In this document: one piece after another, positions 42,135 through 50,816 of the stretch | How the letters are laid out: every line of letters starts with the position of its first letter | Position numbering within the stretch: the first letter of the stretch is position 1 | NCBI GenBank assembly: GCA_910584285.1 | Contig: CAJTYK010000007.1 | Location: forward strand, 4,954 to 68,953 | Length of the DNA stretch: 64,000 nucleotides | Origin: an uncultured Oscillospiraceae bacterium | GTDB lineage: Bacteria > Bacillota > Clostridia > Oscillospirales > Oscillospiraceae | Direction: 5' to 3' | Program-made: the position numbers and the translations under genes | Notes under the pieces: model-generated | Told to the model about the DNA's origin: nothing | What the model saw: the letters and a program-made list of their open reading frames with translations, nothing else | The model's database searches: none

Positions 42135-43492
42135 ATGGCTTCCAGCCCCTTTCGATGATTTCGCAGCTCCCGAATCAGCATGACGGCGGAGAATACCAGC
42201 GCCCCCAGCATGGCCGCCGTCTCCAGCGGCATGACGTAGAATTTCCCACCGAGGGTGAGCGTGAAGTTAAATTTCAGCCGCAGGTAGAGGATGTAGCTGG
42301 CCAGGGAGGAGGCCTCCGCCAGCACCGCGGCGGGCAGGCGGCGCCAATTGGCGCAGGCCCAGCACAGGGTGAATACGTCCGCCAGGAAGAAGTATCGCTC
42401 GTGCATATAGGGCAGCAGGAAGGGCACCCCCAGGCACAGCACCACGGCCGTGGCCATGGCCAGCCGGTTGTCCAGCCTGCCCCGGAGCAGGAAGCCCAAC
42501 CCCAGCAGTACCAGCACCAGCGCCCCGGCGGCGGCCACCCCCAGCAGGGCAAAGCAGCCCGGATCCTCGGTGCCATAGGGCAGGAACTGATACACGGAGG
42601 GGGCGTTGAGCACCAGGCGGCTGCTGTACTCTCCCATCTGGTTGAAATAGATGCCGATGATGTCCCCCAGGGGCTTGCCCAGCAGGAGGGCGGGGATAAT
42701 AGTAATCAGGTAGGTGAGGGGGAACACCCACAGCTCCCGAAACTTCACCCGGCCCGCCAGCCACAGCACCCCCCACAGCGGCAGGACAAAAATGGCCTGG
42801 AGCTTGAAGGAGAAGGCCAGGGCCATCAGGGCTATCGAGATCTTGTTTTTCCCTTCCAGCACTGAGGCAGCGGCGTGAACGCATAGAGCGCCGTAGATCC
42901 CATCGCACTGGCCCCAGAGGGCCCCGTTGAGCACCACCGTGGGCAGCAGCAGGGCGGCGGCGAAGGCGGCCAGGGGAGCGGCGCTCCCTTGGCGTTCCCT
43001 GACCAGGGAACGCACCAGCCGGTAGCAGCCCCAGGCCAGGATCACGTCGAACACCAGGGAGAATAGCTTGATCAGATACAGATCTGGTACGGACAGATAG
43101 GAGATGAAAGCCATGAAGTAGAGGTAGGGCACGTTGTAATCCCCCACCGAATGGGACACGGCCCCGAAGCCCCCGTTTTCCTGGAAATATCGATACCACC
43201 CGGACAGGAAGTTGTTGTAGTCTGACCCGGCATAGTCCAGGCTCAGCGCCCGGAACAGCATGGCCGCCCCGATGGGCAGCAGCATCATCAGCAGCGTGTT
43301 CCACCGGCAGCCCTCCCGCCGCAGCAGGAGCAGCGCCAGCTCCGCCAGGATCAGCAGCGCCGCCGCCATCGTGATGTGATCCGCCCTGCCGCCCCGCTCC
43401 AGCGACAGACAGGCCCATACCGCCCCCACCAGCAGCAGGATGCCTGCCCCGGCGCACAGGGGTGGCAGGTGTTTTTTCCAAGGCTCGCTCAT
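42131..43492 (-). CDS. Gpi18-like membrane glycosyltransferase (GT-C type)
   Basis: This 453-aa protein has about 11 membrane helices. The first large loop holds DYAGSDYNNFLSGWYRYFQE, with VGDYNVPYLYFMAFISYL soon after, characteristic of the Gpi18-related mannosyltransferases (COG5542) that use lipid-linked sugars on the outer membrane face. The acidic residues of the first loop are the likely catalytic site. CGGAGG precedes the ATG. It is first in an operon with xth, an unexpected partner, and a 60-aa membrane protein. Acceptor is unknown; surface glycan or protein glycosylation is plausible. Confidence 0.8.
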   Translation of the reverse strand: MSEPWKKHLPPLCAGAGILLLVGAVWACLSLERGGRADHITMAAALLILAELALLLLRREGCRWNTLLMMLLPIGAAMLFRALSLDYAGSDYNNFLSGWYRYFQENGGFGAVSHSVGDYNVPYLYFMAFISYLSVPDLYLIKLFSLVFDVILAWGCYRLVRSLVRERQGSAAPLAAFAAALLLPTVVLNGALWGQCDGIYGALCVHAAASVLEGKNKISIALMALAFSFKLQAIFVLPLWGVLWLAGRVKFRELWVFPLTYLITIIPALLLGKPLGDIIGIYFNQMGEYSSRLVLNAPSVYQFLPYGTEDPGCFALLGVAAAGALVLVLLGLGFLLRGRLDNRLAMATAVVLCLGVPFLLPYMHERYFFLADVFTLCWACANWRRLPAAVLAEASSLASYILYLRLKFNFTLTLGGKFYVMPLETAAMLGALVFSAVMLIRELRNHRKGLEAI

Positions 43493-43626
43493 GAGAATTC
43501 CTCCGGGTCATGGTTGTCCAACGATGAATGTGCCTTTCATCATACCACAGCCGTCCGGATTTTTCCACCCCCATTCCGTCCCGCAAAAAAGGAGGCAAAA
43601 CCCGGCAAGATTCCGCCGCCTGGCAG

Positions 43627-43655
43627 TTGACATTTTCCCGGTTTGGCTTTATTCT
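43627..43655 (+). promoter_or_regulatory. Promoter of asnB
   Basis: TTGACA (43627-43632), 17-base spacer and TATTCT (43650-43655) lie about 50 bases before the asnB start. The region between this and the divergent gene at 43492 shows no further structure. Confidence 0.75.
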
Positions 43656-43705
43656 AAAAGGTAGACTTTTTGGAACACGCATCCATGGAATTGGAGGATT
43701 TGAAT

Positions 43706-45568
43706 ATGTGCGGTTTTACCGGCTTTGTGTCCCGCTCCACCCCCCCGGACAAGACGGCCTTGCGCGCCATGGGGGACGCCATCCGCCACCGGGGGCCCGA
43801 CGGCGAGGGACAGTACACCGACGAATGCTGCGGCATCGCCCACCGCCGCCTGTCCATCCTCGACCTGGAGAAGGGACAGCAGCCCATCGTCAGTCCCGAC
43901 GGGCGGTACGTCATCGCCTACAACGGGGAGACCTACAACTTCCGGGAGCTGCGTGGGGAGCTCATCGCCGCGGGTCACAGCTTTCACACCGACTGCGACA
44001 CCGAGGTGGTGCTCCACGGCTACATGGAGTGGGGGGTGGAGGTGCTGAAGAAGCTGCGGGGGATGTTCGCCTTCGTCATTTGGGACAAGGAGAAAAAGGA
44101 GCTGTTCGGCGCCCGGGATCCCTTCGGCATCAAGCCCTTCTACTACGCCCAGATGGGGGAGCTGTTCTTCTTCGGTTCGGAGTGCAAGAGCTTTCTGCCC
44201 CACCCCGGCTTTCACAAGGAGCTCAACCCCAACGCCCTGAAGCTCTACCTCACCTTCCAGTATTCCGCCCTCAACGAGTCCTTTTTCAAGGGGGTGTACC
44301 GCCTACTCCCCGGCCACTACCTGATCCACCGGGACGGACACACCCAGTTCGCCTCCTACCACACCTTCTCCTTCGACCCCCAGCCCATGCCCCTGGAGCA
44401 GCGGGCGGCCCAGATCCGGGAGGTTGTCACCCAGTCCGTGAAGGCCCACGAGATCAGCGACGTGGAGGTGGGTTCCTTCCTGTCCGGCGGCATCGACTCC
44501 AGTGTCATCGCCGCCCTGTCCCGGCCGGACAAGACCTACTCGGTGGGCTTCGCCAACAAGGACTTTGACGAGACCGGCGAGGCCAAGGCTCTGTGTCAGG
44601 AGCTGGGCCTGCGTAACATCTCCAAGACCATCTCCGCCCAGGAGTTTTTCGACGCGCTCCCCGCCATCCAATATTATGCCGACGAGCCCAATGCCAACCT
44701 GTCCACCGTGCCGCTGTACTTTCTGTCCCAGCTGGCGGCCAAGGATGTGAAGGTGGTGCTGTCCGGCGAGGGGGCGGACGAGCTGTTCGGTGGCTACATC
44801 ACCTACCACACCACCAAACCCTTCCGGGCCTACTGCAAGACGCCCCTGGCCCTGCGGAAAGCGGTGGCCAAGGCGGTGTCCGGCCTGCCCAAATTCCATG
44901 GGCAGGGCTTCCTCACCAAGGCTGCCAAGGGGGTGGATGAGTATTTCGTGGGTCAGGCCTTCATCTTCGGCAACGAGGAGGCGGAGCGGGTGCTCACCCC
45001 CGCCTACCGCTCTGAGCTGACCTGGCACGATGTGACGGAGCCCTACTTCGAGGCCATCGAGGGCGCCGACGACCTGACCAAGATGCAGTACCTGGACCTC
45101 CACCTGTGGCAGCCGCTGGATATCCTCCGCAAGGCCGACCGCATGACCATGGCCCACTCCCTGGAGCTGCGGGTGCCCTACCTGGATCGGGAGGTGTGGG
45201 CGGTGGCCCGGGCCATCCCCAGCTCCCAGAAGATGCGGGGCAAGACCATGACCAAGTACCCCCTGCGTATGGCGGCGGTGCCTCTGCTGCCCGACGACTG
45301 GGTGAAGCGGGACAAGAAGGGCTTCCCGGTGCCCTTCATCGCCTGGCTGCGGGAGGAGAAGTACTACAACTGGGCCAAAGAACTGATCAGCCAGGATTAT
45401 GTGGCGGAATTTTTCGACCAGAAGTACCTGCTGGAGTTGCTGGACGCCCACTACTCTGGCCGTGCGAAAACCCACCGCAAGCTGTACACGGTGCTGTCCT
45501 TCCTCATCTGGTATCAGGTCTATTTCCCGGGAAAATGCGGTGTGTCGCCCTTTGTACCCGGCAAATGA
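43706..45568 (+). CDS. asnB: Asparagine synthase (glutamine-hydrolysing)
   Basis: AsnB makes asparagine from aspartate, ATP and glutamine. The 620-aa protein begins MCGFTGFVSRS, with Cys2 as the glutaminase nucleophile after Met removal, which fixes the start at 43706 (TTGGAGG before it). The N-terminal domain has IAHRRLSILDLEKGQQPI and YNGETYNFRELRGEL; the synthetase domain has the PP loop SFLSGGIDSSVIAALS and VVLSGEGADELFGGY. Length is normal. It is a single-gene transcript with its own promoter. Confidence 0.95.
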   Translation: MCGFTGFVSRSTPPDKTALRAMGDAIRHRGPDGEGQYTDECCGIAHRRLSILDLEKGQQPIVSPDGRYVIAYNGETYNFRELRGELIAAGHSFHTDCDTEVVLHGYMEWGVEVLKKLRGMFAFVIWDKEKKELFGARDPFGIKPFYYAQMGELFFFGSECKSFLPHPGFHKELNPNALKLYLTFQYSALNESFFKGVYRLLPGHYLIHRDGHTQFASYHTFSFDPQPMPLEQRAAQIREVVTQSVKAHEISDVEVGSFLSGGIDSSVIAALSRPDKTYSVGFANKDFDETGEAKALCQELGLRNISKTISAQEFFDALPAIQYYADEPNANLSTVPLYFLSQLAAKDVKVVLSGEGADELFGGYITYHTTKPFRAYCKTPLALRKAVAKAVSGLPKFHGQGFLTKAAKGVDEYFVGQAFIFGNEEAERVLTPAYRSELTWHDVTEPYFEAIEGADDLTKMQYLDLHLWQPLDILRKADRMTMAHSLELRVPYLDREVWAVARAIPSSQKMRGKTMTKYPLRMAAVPLLPDDWVKRDKKGFPVPFIAWLREEKYYNWAKELISQDYVAEFFDQKYLLELLDAHYSGRAKTHRKLYTVLSFLIWYQVYFPGKCGVSPFVPGK

Positions 45569-45610
45569 CAGAACGCCCGCCCAGAGCGGAACGTGAATAA
45601 AACCCTGTGT

Positions 45611-45633
45611 AGGGGCGGCTGGTAGCCGCCCCT
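45611..45633 (+). repeat. Stem-loop after asnB
   Basis: AGGGGCGGCT (45611-45620) pairs perfectly with 45624-45633 around GGT. No T run follows. It may end asnB weakly, or be a dispersed short palindrome of this genome. Confidence 0.45.
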
Positions 45634-45643
45634 CAGCCCGTCG

Positions 45644-45671
45644 AAAAAGTCTGCCGGATGGCAGACTTTTT
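45644..45671. terminator. Bidirectional terminator / edge of IS remnant
   Basis: AAAAAGTCTGCC (45644-45655) pairs with 45660-45671, which ends in TTTTT, so the hairpin works as a terminator on both strands. It stands just before the transposase stub and may originate from the leader of the insertion sequence. Confidence 0.65.
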
Positions 45672-45707
45672 CAGCTTCATGTGGTAAAATGAAACAGGGT
45701 GAGAATA

Positions 45708-45821
45708 ATGATGGAAAAGGGGAAAATGGAACGGGGCGTGGTGGAACTGGTGGATGCAGAGAGTTTGGTACCCAAGGAACACCTGCGGCGGAAGGTGGAC
45801 AATAACGATTTGCTTATGTGA
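45708..45821 (+). pseudogene. IS1182-type transposase, N-terminal stub
   Basis: A 37-codon frame with good ribosome site (GGGTGAG) encodes GVVELVDAESLVPKEHLRRK followed by VDNNDLLM and a stop. The phrase LVPKxHLLRKxD is the usual N-terminus of IS1182-family DDE transposases. All later domains are missing, so this is a remnant. It marks old insertion and deletion just upstream of the damaged sugar locus. Family assignment is from the recalled motif. Confidence 0.6.
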
Positions 45822-45825
45822 ACAC

Positions 45826-45962
45826 CACATAGCATGCGCTTCTTCAACGAACCGTGCCACATCATTTTTAGTCAAAGAAAGTGTGTTGGAGAAATCCGTC
45901 GAGACTTTATATCTGGATAAAAGTTCATTCCTATGCTGTACAATAGTATTATCGAAGCACCG
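45826..45962 (-). pseudogene. Unidentified gene fragment facing the IS remnant
   Basis: On the minus strand an open frame without start reads NTIVQHRNELLSRYKVSTDF and SLTKNDVARFVEEAHAMWCS, sequence of natural composition that is more AT-rich than the surroundings. It then runs into the antisense of the transposase stub. It looks like the end of a gene cut by the insertion sequence. The family is not recognised. Confidence 0.3.
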
Positions 45963-46065
45963 TCAACAGTTTGCGCTGCGGCGATACCCTTAAAAGCAGA
46001 CGGGGGAAATTTTGTCCTACTGTAATTACAGGGGCCCTGTGTTGCCTCAACATTTTGTCCCCGTT

Positions 46066-46126
46066 AAAAAAACGACACTCCTTTAAAATCTGCCTCATTT
46101 CCCAGTGTCCGGCGGTCTGCTATGAT
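46066..46126 (+). promoter_or_regulatory. Activator-type promoter with shared box 1
   Basis: The box at 46067-46094 (core CGACACTCC then TAAAATCTGCC) matches the box at 54087-54114 in 23 of 28 positions. A TATGAT -10 stands at 46121-46126, and the -35 position (TTTCCC, 46098-46103) is poor, so an activator bound at the box is likely needed. The distance from box to -10 is identical in both promoters. Confidence 0.65.
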
Positions 46127-46178
46127 AAACCCATCAAGCCGAGACCCACTCGGACACATTTCGGAAGGAGCAGTAGAC

Positions 46179-47582
46179 ATGAAAAAGCTGACAGCAATGA
46201 TTCTGGCCCTGCTGATGACCCTCTCCCTGGCGTCGTGCAGCAGCGCGGGCAACCCCGGCAATGACAACCCCGGCACCCCCACCCAGGGCGGCGGCAGCCA
46301 GCAGGGCGGCGACGAAAAGCAGGACGATATCGTCCTGTGGACTCTGTCCAACGACCTGAAGCAGTTCGCCGACCGCTACGAGGAGCAGACCGGCAACCAT
46401 GTGGATGTGGTGGTGTTCGACTCCGCCGACTTCGAGACCAAGATCATGCAGACCTTGGGGGCCAAGAGCAAAGACCTGGACGTGTTCGTAGGCGAGCCCC
46501 AGATGCTGCCCAACTTCTACGAGGCCGGCTTCTGCGCCGACTTGAGCGCCCTGGACAACGAGGTCAAAACCCGCCTGGTGGACTACACCTACGAGGCCGG
46601 CTGTGACGAGGACGGCGTGCTGCGCGCCATCAGCTATCAGGCCTGCCCCGGCTCCGTGATCTACCGCCGCGACCTGGCCAAGGAGGTCTTTGGCACCGAC
46701 GACCCCGACGAGATCGCCAAGCACTTCTCCTCCTTTGAGGAGATCGAGAAGACCGCCGATACCCTCCAGGCCAAGGGCTACTGCGTCTTCGGCGATGAGG
46801 GCGCCCTGCGCTGGTTCTCCAACCGGGATCCCTGGGTAAAGGACGGCCAGATCATCATCAACCAGGATCGCCTGGACTACATGGACTGCGCCACCCACCT
46901 CTATCAGAACGACCAGGTCGCCTATGCCCTGGAGTGGTCCGCCCCCTGGTACGCCTCCATGGCCGGCCCCCTGCCCAAGATCAGCGAGGCGCAGAGCGGC
47001 GACGTCTGGGGCATGGACAAGGATCAGCTGATCAACGAGGGCGCCGCCGGCGGCGAGGGCATCACCCAGGTGTTCTCCTACGTCATGCCCTCCTGGGGCG
47101 CGCTCATCGTCCGCGACAACGCCGAGGGCAACAAGGGTAACTTTGGTGTCTGCTCCGGCCCGTGCTCCTTCTTCGGCGGCGGCACCTTCCTCACCGTCAA
47201 CGAGTTCAGCCAACACAAGGAGGCCGCCCAGAAGTTCATCGAGTTCTGCACCCTGAACGACGAGACCAGCCAGTGGTGGCTGGAGGCCTCCAACGGCGAC
47301 GTGGTGAACAACAAGGCCGTGCTGGAGAACAACAAGGACTATCAGAACGAGTCCTTCGGTAACCAGAATACCTACGCCTTCTATCTCGCCGAGATGGAGA
47401 AGATCGACTTCAACCTCACCGGCTATGACGACGCCTGCAAGGACGCTTGGGGCAAGGCCATCACCGCCGTGAAGAAGGGCGAGCAGACCAAGGAGCAGGC
47501 CGTGCAGGAGTTCTACCAGAATGTCATCACCCAGTTCCCCGAGCTGTCCGTCCCCGCGGACTCCCCCTACTACAACGGCTGA
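46179..47582 (+). CDS. ABC sugar transporter solute-binding lipoprotein
   Basis: This 467-aa protein has a lipoprotein signal (MKKLTAMILALLMTLSLASC, lipobox LASC), a Gly/Asn/Gln-rich tether, and a family 1 extracellular solute-binding fold (DDIVLWTLSNDLKQFADRYE, YQACPGSVIYRRDLAKEVFG, and GGGTFLTVNEFSQHKEAAQK). It would capture an oligosaccharide for the permeases encoded next. GGAAGGAG precedes the ATG at 46179. The reading frame is intact, unlike most of its neighbours. A long hairpin follows it, as is usual where binding protein must be made in excess of permeases. Confidence 0.92.
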   Translation: MKKLTAMILALLMTLSLASCSSAGNPGNDNPGTPTQGGGSQQGGDEKQDDIVLWTLSNDLKQFADRYEEQTGNHVDVVVFDSADFETKIMQTLGAKSKDLDVFVGEPQMLPNFYEAGFCADLSALDNEVKTRLVDYTYEAGCDEDGVLRAISYQACPGSVIYRRDLAKEVFGTDDPDEIAKHFSSFEEIEKTADTLQAKGYCVFGDEGALRWFSNRDPWVKDGQIIINQDRLDYMDCATHLYQNDQVAYALEWSAPWYASMAGPLPKISEAQSGDVWGMDKDQLINEGAAGGEGITQVFSYVMPSWGALIVRDNAEGNKGNFGVCSGPCSFFGGGTFLTVNEFSQHKEAAQKFIEFCTLNDETSQWWLEASNGDVVNNKAVLENNKDYQNESFGNQNTYAFYLAEMEKIDFNLTGYDDACKDAWGKAITAVKKGEQTKEQAVQEFYQNVITQFPELSVPADSPYYNG

Positions 47583-47612
47583 GCCGCGATCAATTCTAAC
47601 GGATTCCTCAAT

Positions 47613-47649
47613 GCGCCCGGGGCGGAGCGGATCGCTCCACCCCGGGCGC
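47613..47649 (+). repeat. Long hairpin between binding protein and permease genes
   Basis: GCGCCCGGGG (47613-47622) pairs with 47640-47649, and the interior GGAGCG/CGCTCC extends the stem. There is no strong T run. It likely protects or attenuates the mRNA so that the binding protein is made in excess. Confidence 0.6.
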
Positions 47650-47682
47650 GTTCAAAATTGGGAAAAGAAAGGTGGAGCGTCC

Positions 47683-48246
47683 ATGGCAGTTCCGGCGACG
47701 GCGAGTGAGCGGCGGGCGGTCAAGTCCCCAAAGGGTGGTCTGGAGCGGCGCAACCGCTACGGCATCCTGTTTTGCCTGCCCTTTGTCCTCGCGTTTTTGG
47801 TATTCAATATCTACCCCGTATTCCGCACCCTCCAGATGAGCTTTATGAACTACAAGGGGTTCGGCAAGGAGACCTTCGTCTGGTTTGACAACTATGTCCG
47901 GGCGTTCAAGGATCCCCTGTTCCGGGACGCCTTTGGCAACACGCTGAAGATGTGGGGCGTGAACATTGTCCTCCAGCTGGGTCTGGCCCTGCTGCGGCCC
48001 ATCATGCTGTACGTGGCGGTCACCAGCCTCATCGGCGGTTTGCAGCTGTTCGACCTGCCCTACCTGCTGTCCGGCACCAAGGGCGAACCGGGCCGGGCGC
48101 TGTACACGTCGGTATTCTACATTTACACCACCGCCTTTACCAATCACCAGATGGGGTACGCCGCCGCACTGGCCTTTGTGCTGTTCCTGATCATCGCGGT
48201 GTTCTGCGGCATCGCCTTCAAGCTGATGAACCAAAAGGAGGACTGA
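47683..48246 (+). pseudogene. MalF-type sugar permease with internal deletion
   Basis: The protein begins like a normal ABC sugar permease (RYGILFCLPFVLAFLVFNIY, then FVWFDNYVRAFKDPLFRDAF and NTLKMWGVNIVLQLGLALL) and ends normally (RPIMLYVAVTSLIGGLQLFD, ...GIAFKLMNQKED), but is only 187 aa where about 290 are expected. The missing middle, lost in frame near 47990-48000, should hold three membrane helices and the EAA loop that contacts the ATPase. With that loop absent, function is improbable. The start at 47683 follows AAAGGTGG. Confidence 0.75.
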
Positions 48247-48249
48247 CGG

Positions 48250-49084
48250 ATGGACGCGAAATCCAAAAGCATCAAGGCGCTGCTCTACCTGTTTCTGATC
48301 CTGCTCTCCACGCTGTGCTTCACCCCCTTTTGGCTGATGATCGTCAACGCCACCCGCACGGGCAACGAGATCATGACCGGCTTCTCCCTGCTGCCCGGCG
48401 GCAGTCTGGCGGAGAACTGGCGGATCGTCAGCGAAAACCTGAATCTGGGCCGGGGCTTTCTGAACAGCCTGTTCCTGGCGGTGTGCAATACGGCGCTGGT
48501 GAGCTACTTCTCCGCCCTCACCGCCTACGGGCTGGCCTACTATAAATTCAAGGGCGCCAAGGTCATTTTCACCGCCCTGCTCATCTTCATGATGGTGCCC
48601 TCCCAGCTGAGTATGCTGGGCTTCTACGACCTGGTGAACCAGATGGGCCTCATCGACACCTACTGGCCCCTGATCCTGCCCTCCATCGCCAGCCCGGCCA
48701 CGGTGTTCTTCCTGCGGCAGTACATTCTCTCCGTCATGCCCAAGGCCATCCTGGAGGCCCCCCCGCATCGACGGGGCCAGCGAGTTCAAGATCTTCCACA
48801 AGATCGTCCTGCCCATCATGGCCCCCGGCATCGCCACCATGGCCATCGGCGCGTTCATCGGCAGCTGGAACAATTACCTGATCCCCATGCTGATCATCAA
48901 TACGCCGGCAAAGCGACCCCTGCCCGTGATGGTGGCGGAGCTGTCCGCCGTGCGGGACATCACCACCAACATGGGCGCCACCTATCTGGTGGTGGCCATC
49001 TCCGCGGTGCCCATTATGATCGCCTTCTGCTTCTTCTCCAAGTACATCATCAGCGGCATTTCCGCCGGCAGCGTCAAGGAGTAA
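48250..49084 (+). pseudogene. MalG-type sugar permease, frameshifted
   Basis: The first frame (MDAKSKSIKALLYLFLILLS to MPKAILEA) and a second frame (IDGASEFKIFHKIVLPIMAP to SAGSVKE) together make a complete 278-aa family permease, including the EAA-loop signature E-A-x-x-I-D-G-A. The switch occurs in a run of seven C at 48758-48764; six would restore the frame. Without correction the protein is scrambled after residue 171. This may be true decay or a homopolymer error in the assembly. Confidence 0.85.
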
Positions 49085-49089
49085 GAAGC

Positions 49090-49109
49090 CCCCGCCCCTC
49101 GGGGCGGGG
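49090..49109 (+). repeat. Stem-loop after the permease gene
   Basis: CCCCGCCCC (49090-49098) pairs with 49101-49109. No T run follows; a second promoter starts about 50 bases later. Confidence 0.4.
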
Positions 49110-49159
49110 ACAGATGCACACGAATGCGGCATTTCTGCGGGCAGTGTGAAAGAATAAGG

Positions 49160-49189
49160 TTGTCATCCCCCTGACCGATATGATATGCT
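49160..49189 (+). promoter_or_regulatory. Probable promoter of the second binding-protein gene
   Basis: TTGTCA (49160-49165), 18-base spacer and TATGCT (49184-49189) lie about 33 bases before the start at 49222. It lacks the shared 28-bp box of the other two promoters in the locus. Confidence 0.5.
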
Positions 49190-49221
49190 GGACACAAAGC
49201 AGATGACGGGAGGCCTTTGGG

Positions 49222-50801
49222 ATGAAACGGCTGATTTCCTCACTTTTGTGTTTGACGATACTTCTCGGCTCAGCCGGGTGCGCGGTGTCCGCGCCCCCGG
49301 CCGAGTCCGGTTCCGGTGAAACGGAACCGGTGACCCTGGACTGGTACGTCAATTACAGCTGGTACAACACCCCCTGGGGCGGTAATGCGGTGAGTGAAGC
49401 CATCACGGAGAAAACTGGGGTAGACATCCGCTTCATCTCCCCGGACGGCAGCGAGTCGGAGACGCTGGACGCTCTCATCGCCGGGGGCAGCCTGCCCGAC
49501 CTGGTGACTTTAGGCTGTGGGAGACCCAGCTCACCGAGATCGTGGACGGAGGTATGGCCTACCCTCTGAATGAGCTGGCCAACCAGTACGACCTGTCCTT
49601 CTGGACGGTGGCCGACCAGCGGCGGCTGGCCTGGTACGCCCGGCCGGACGGCAATACCTGCTGCTACCCCAACTCGTCCTACGCTCCGGAGGACTACCGG
49701 GGGGAGAACCGCATCGGCTCCAACCAGACCTTCCTGGTACGCCAGGACATCTACGAGGCCATCGGCTCCCCGGATATGACCACCCCGGAGGGCTTCGCGG
49801 ACGCGGTGCGCGCGGCGGCGGAGCGCTTCCCCACCGTGGACGGCAAGCCCCTGATCCCCATCGGCGCCCACGAGTTCACCAACCGGGGGTGCGACTCCTT
49901 CGACCTGTTCCTCATGAACTTCCTGGCCATCCCCTACGAGAAGGACGGCCGGTTCTATGACCGCTACACCGACCCGGAGTACAAGCGCTGGCTGGCCATG
50001 TTCCGCCAGCTGGGGGAGGAGGGCCTGCTGGCCAACGACATCTTCATCGACAAGCGGGCCCAGATGGAGGAAAAGCTGGCCCAGGGGCGCTACTTCTGTA
50101 TGATCTACCAGCGCACCGACCTGGCGGAGCAGCAGCGCGCCCTCTATGAAAAGGATCCGGGGGGCGCCTATATCGCCATCGACGGCCCCCGCAACGCCAA
50201 CGGCGATCCCCACACCCTCCCCGGTACCAGCATCAACGGCTGGACGGTGACCCTCATCTCCAAAAACTGCGCTCACCCAGACAAGGCCATCCAGCTGATG
50301 AGCTTCCTCATGGGGGAGGAGGGGCAGAAGCTCATCGCCCTGGGCATTGAGGGGGAGCACTACCAGATGGTGGACGGCCGGGCGGAGCTCACCGAGGAGG
50401 TCAAGCGGCTCATGCGGGAGGACTACCCCGCCTACGTGGCCCAGGTGGGGGCGGACGACACCTATTGGATGCTCCAGGACAACCGGATGCAGGCCCGGTG
50501 GAAACCACTGGACGACCCCGCCCTGCGACAGATGGAGGAGTGGACGTACCCCTACACTGTCTACACCGGGCAATACGATGTATCCTTTACCCCCGGCAGC
50601 GAGGCGGACGCGGCGGACAAGCGCCTCACCGCCATTCACGGGGAGATGCTGCCCCAGCTGCTACTGGCCCCCACCCAGGAGGAGTTCGAGTGGCAGTGGG
50701 AGCTGTACGTTTCCCTCCGGGAATCCAACGGCCTGGAGTTGGTGCTGGAGGAGAGCACCCGGCAGATGAACGAGGCCAAGGCCAGGCTGGGCCTGTCCTG
50801 A
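49222..50801 (+). pseudogene. Second sugar-binding lipoprotein, frameshifted
   Basis: A lipoprotein start (MKRLISSLLCLTILLGSAGC) leads into VTLDWYVNYSWYNTPWGGNA and SLPDLVTLG, after which the frame must change to continue LWETQLTEIVDGGMAYPLNE and the remaining 420 codons to RLGLS. One C is missing at about 49515 (GGCTG where GGCCTG is expected). Restored, it would be a solute-binding protein of about 526 aa, of the LplA-like group that pairs with YesM/YesN regulators. As it stands the product stops after 115 residues. Confidence 0.85.
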
Positions 50802-50816
50802 GCGGGGGGGCGCGCC

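Noticed and set aside
49160..49189. Possible third copy of the 28-bp box
   Set aside because: TGTCATCCCC resembles the first half only, the second half is absent and spacing to the -10 differs; it reads better as a -35.
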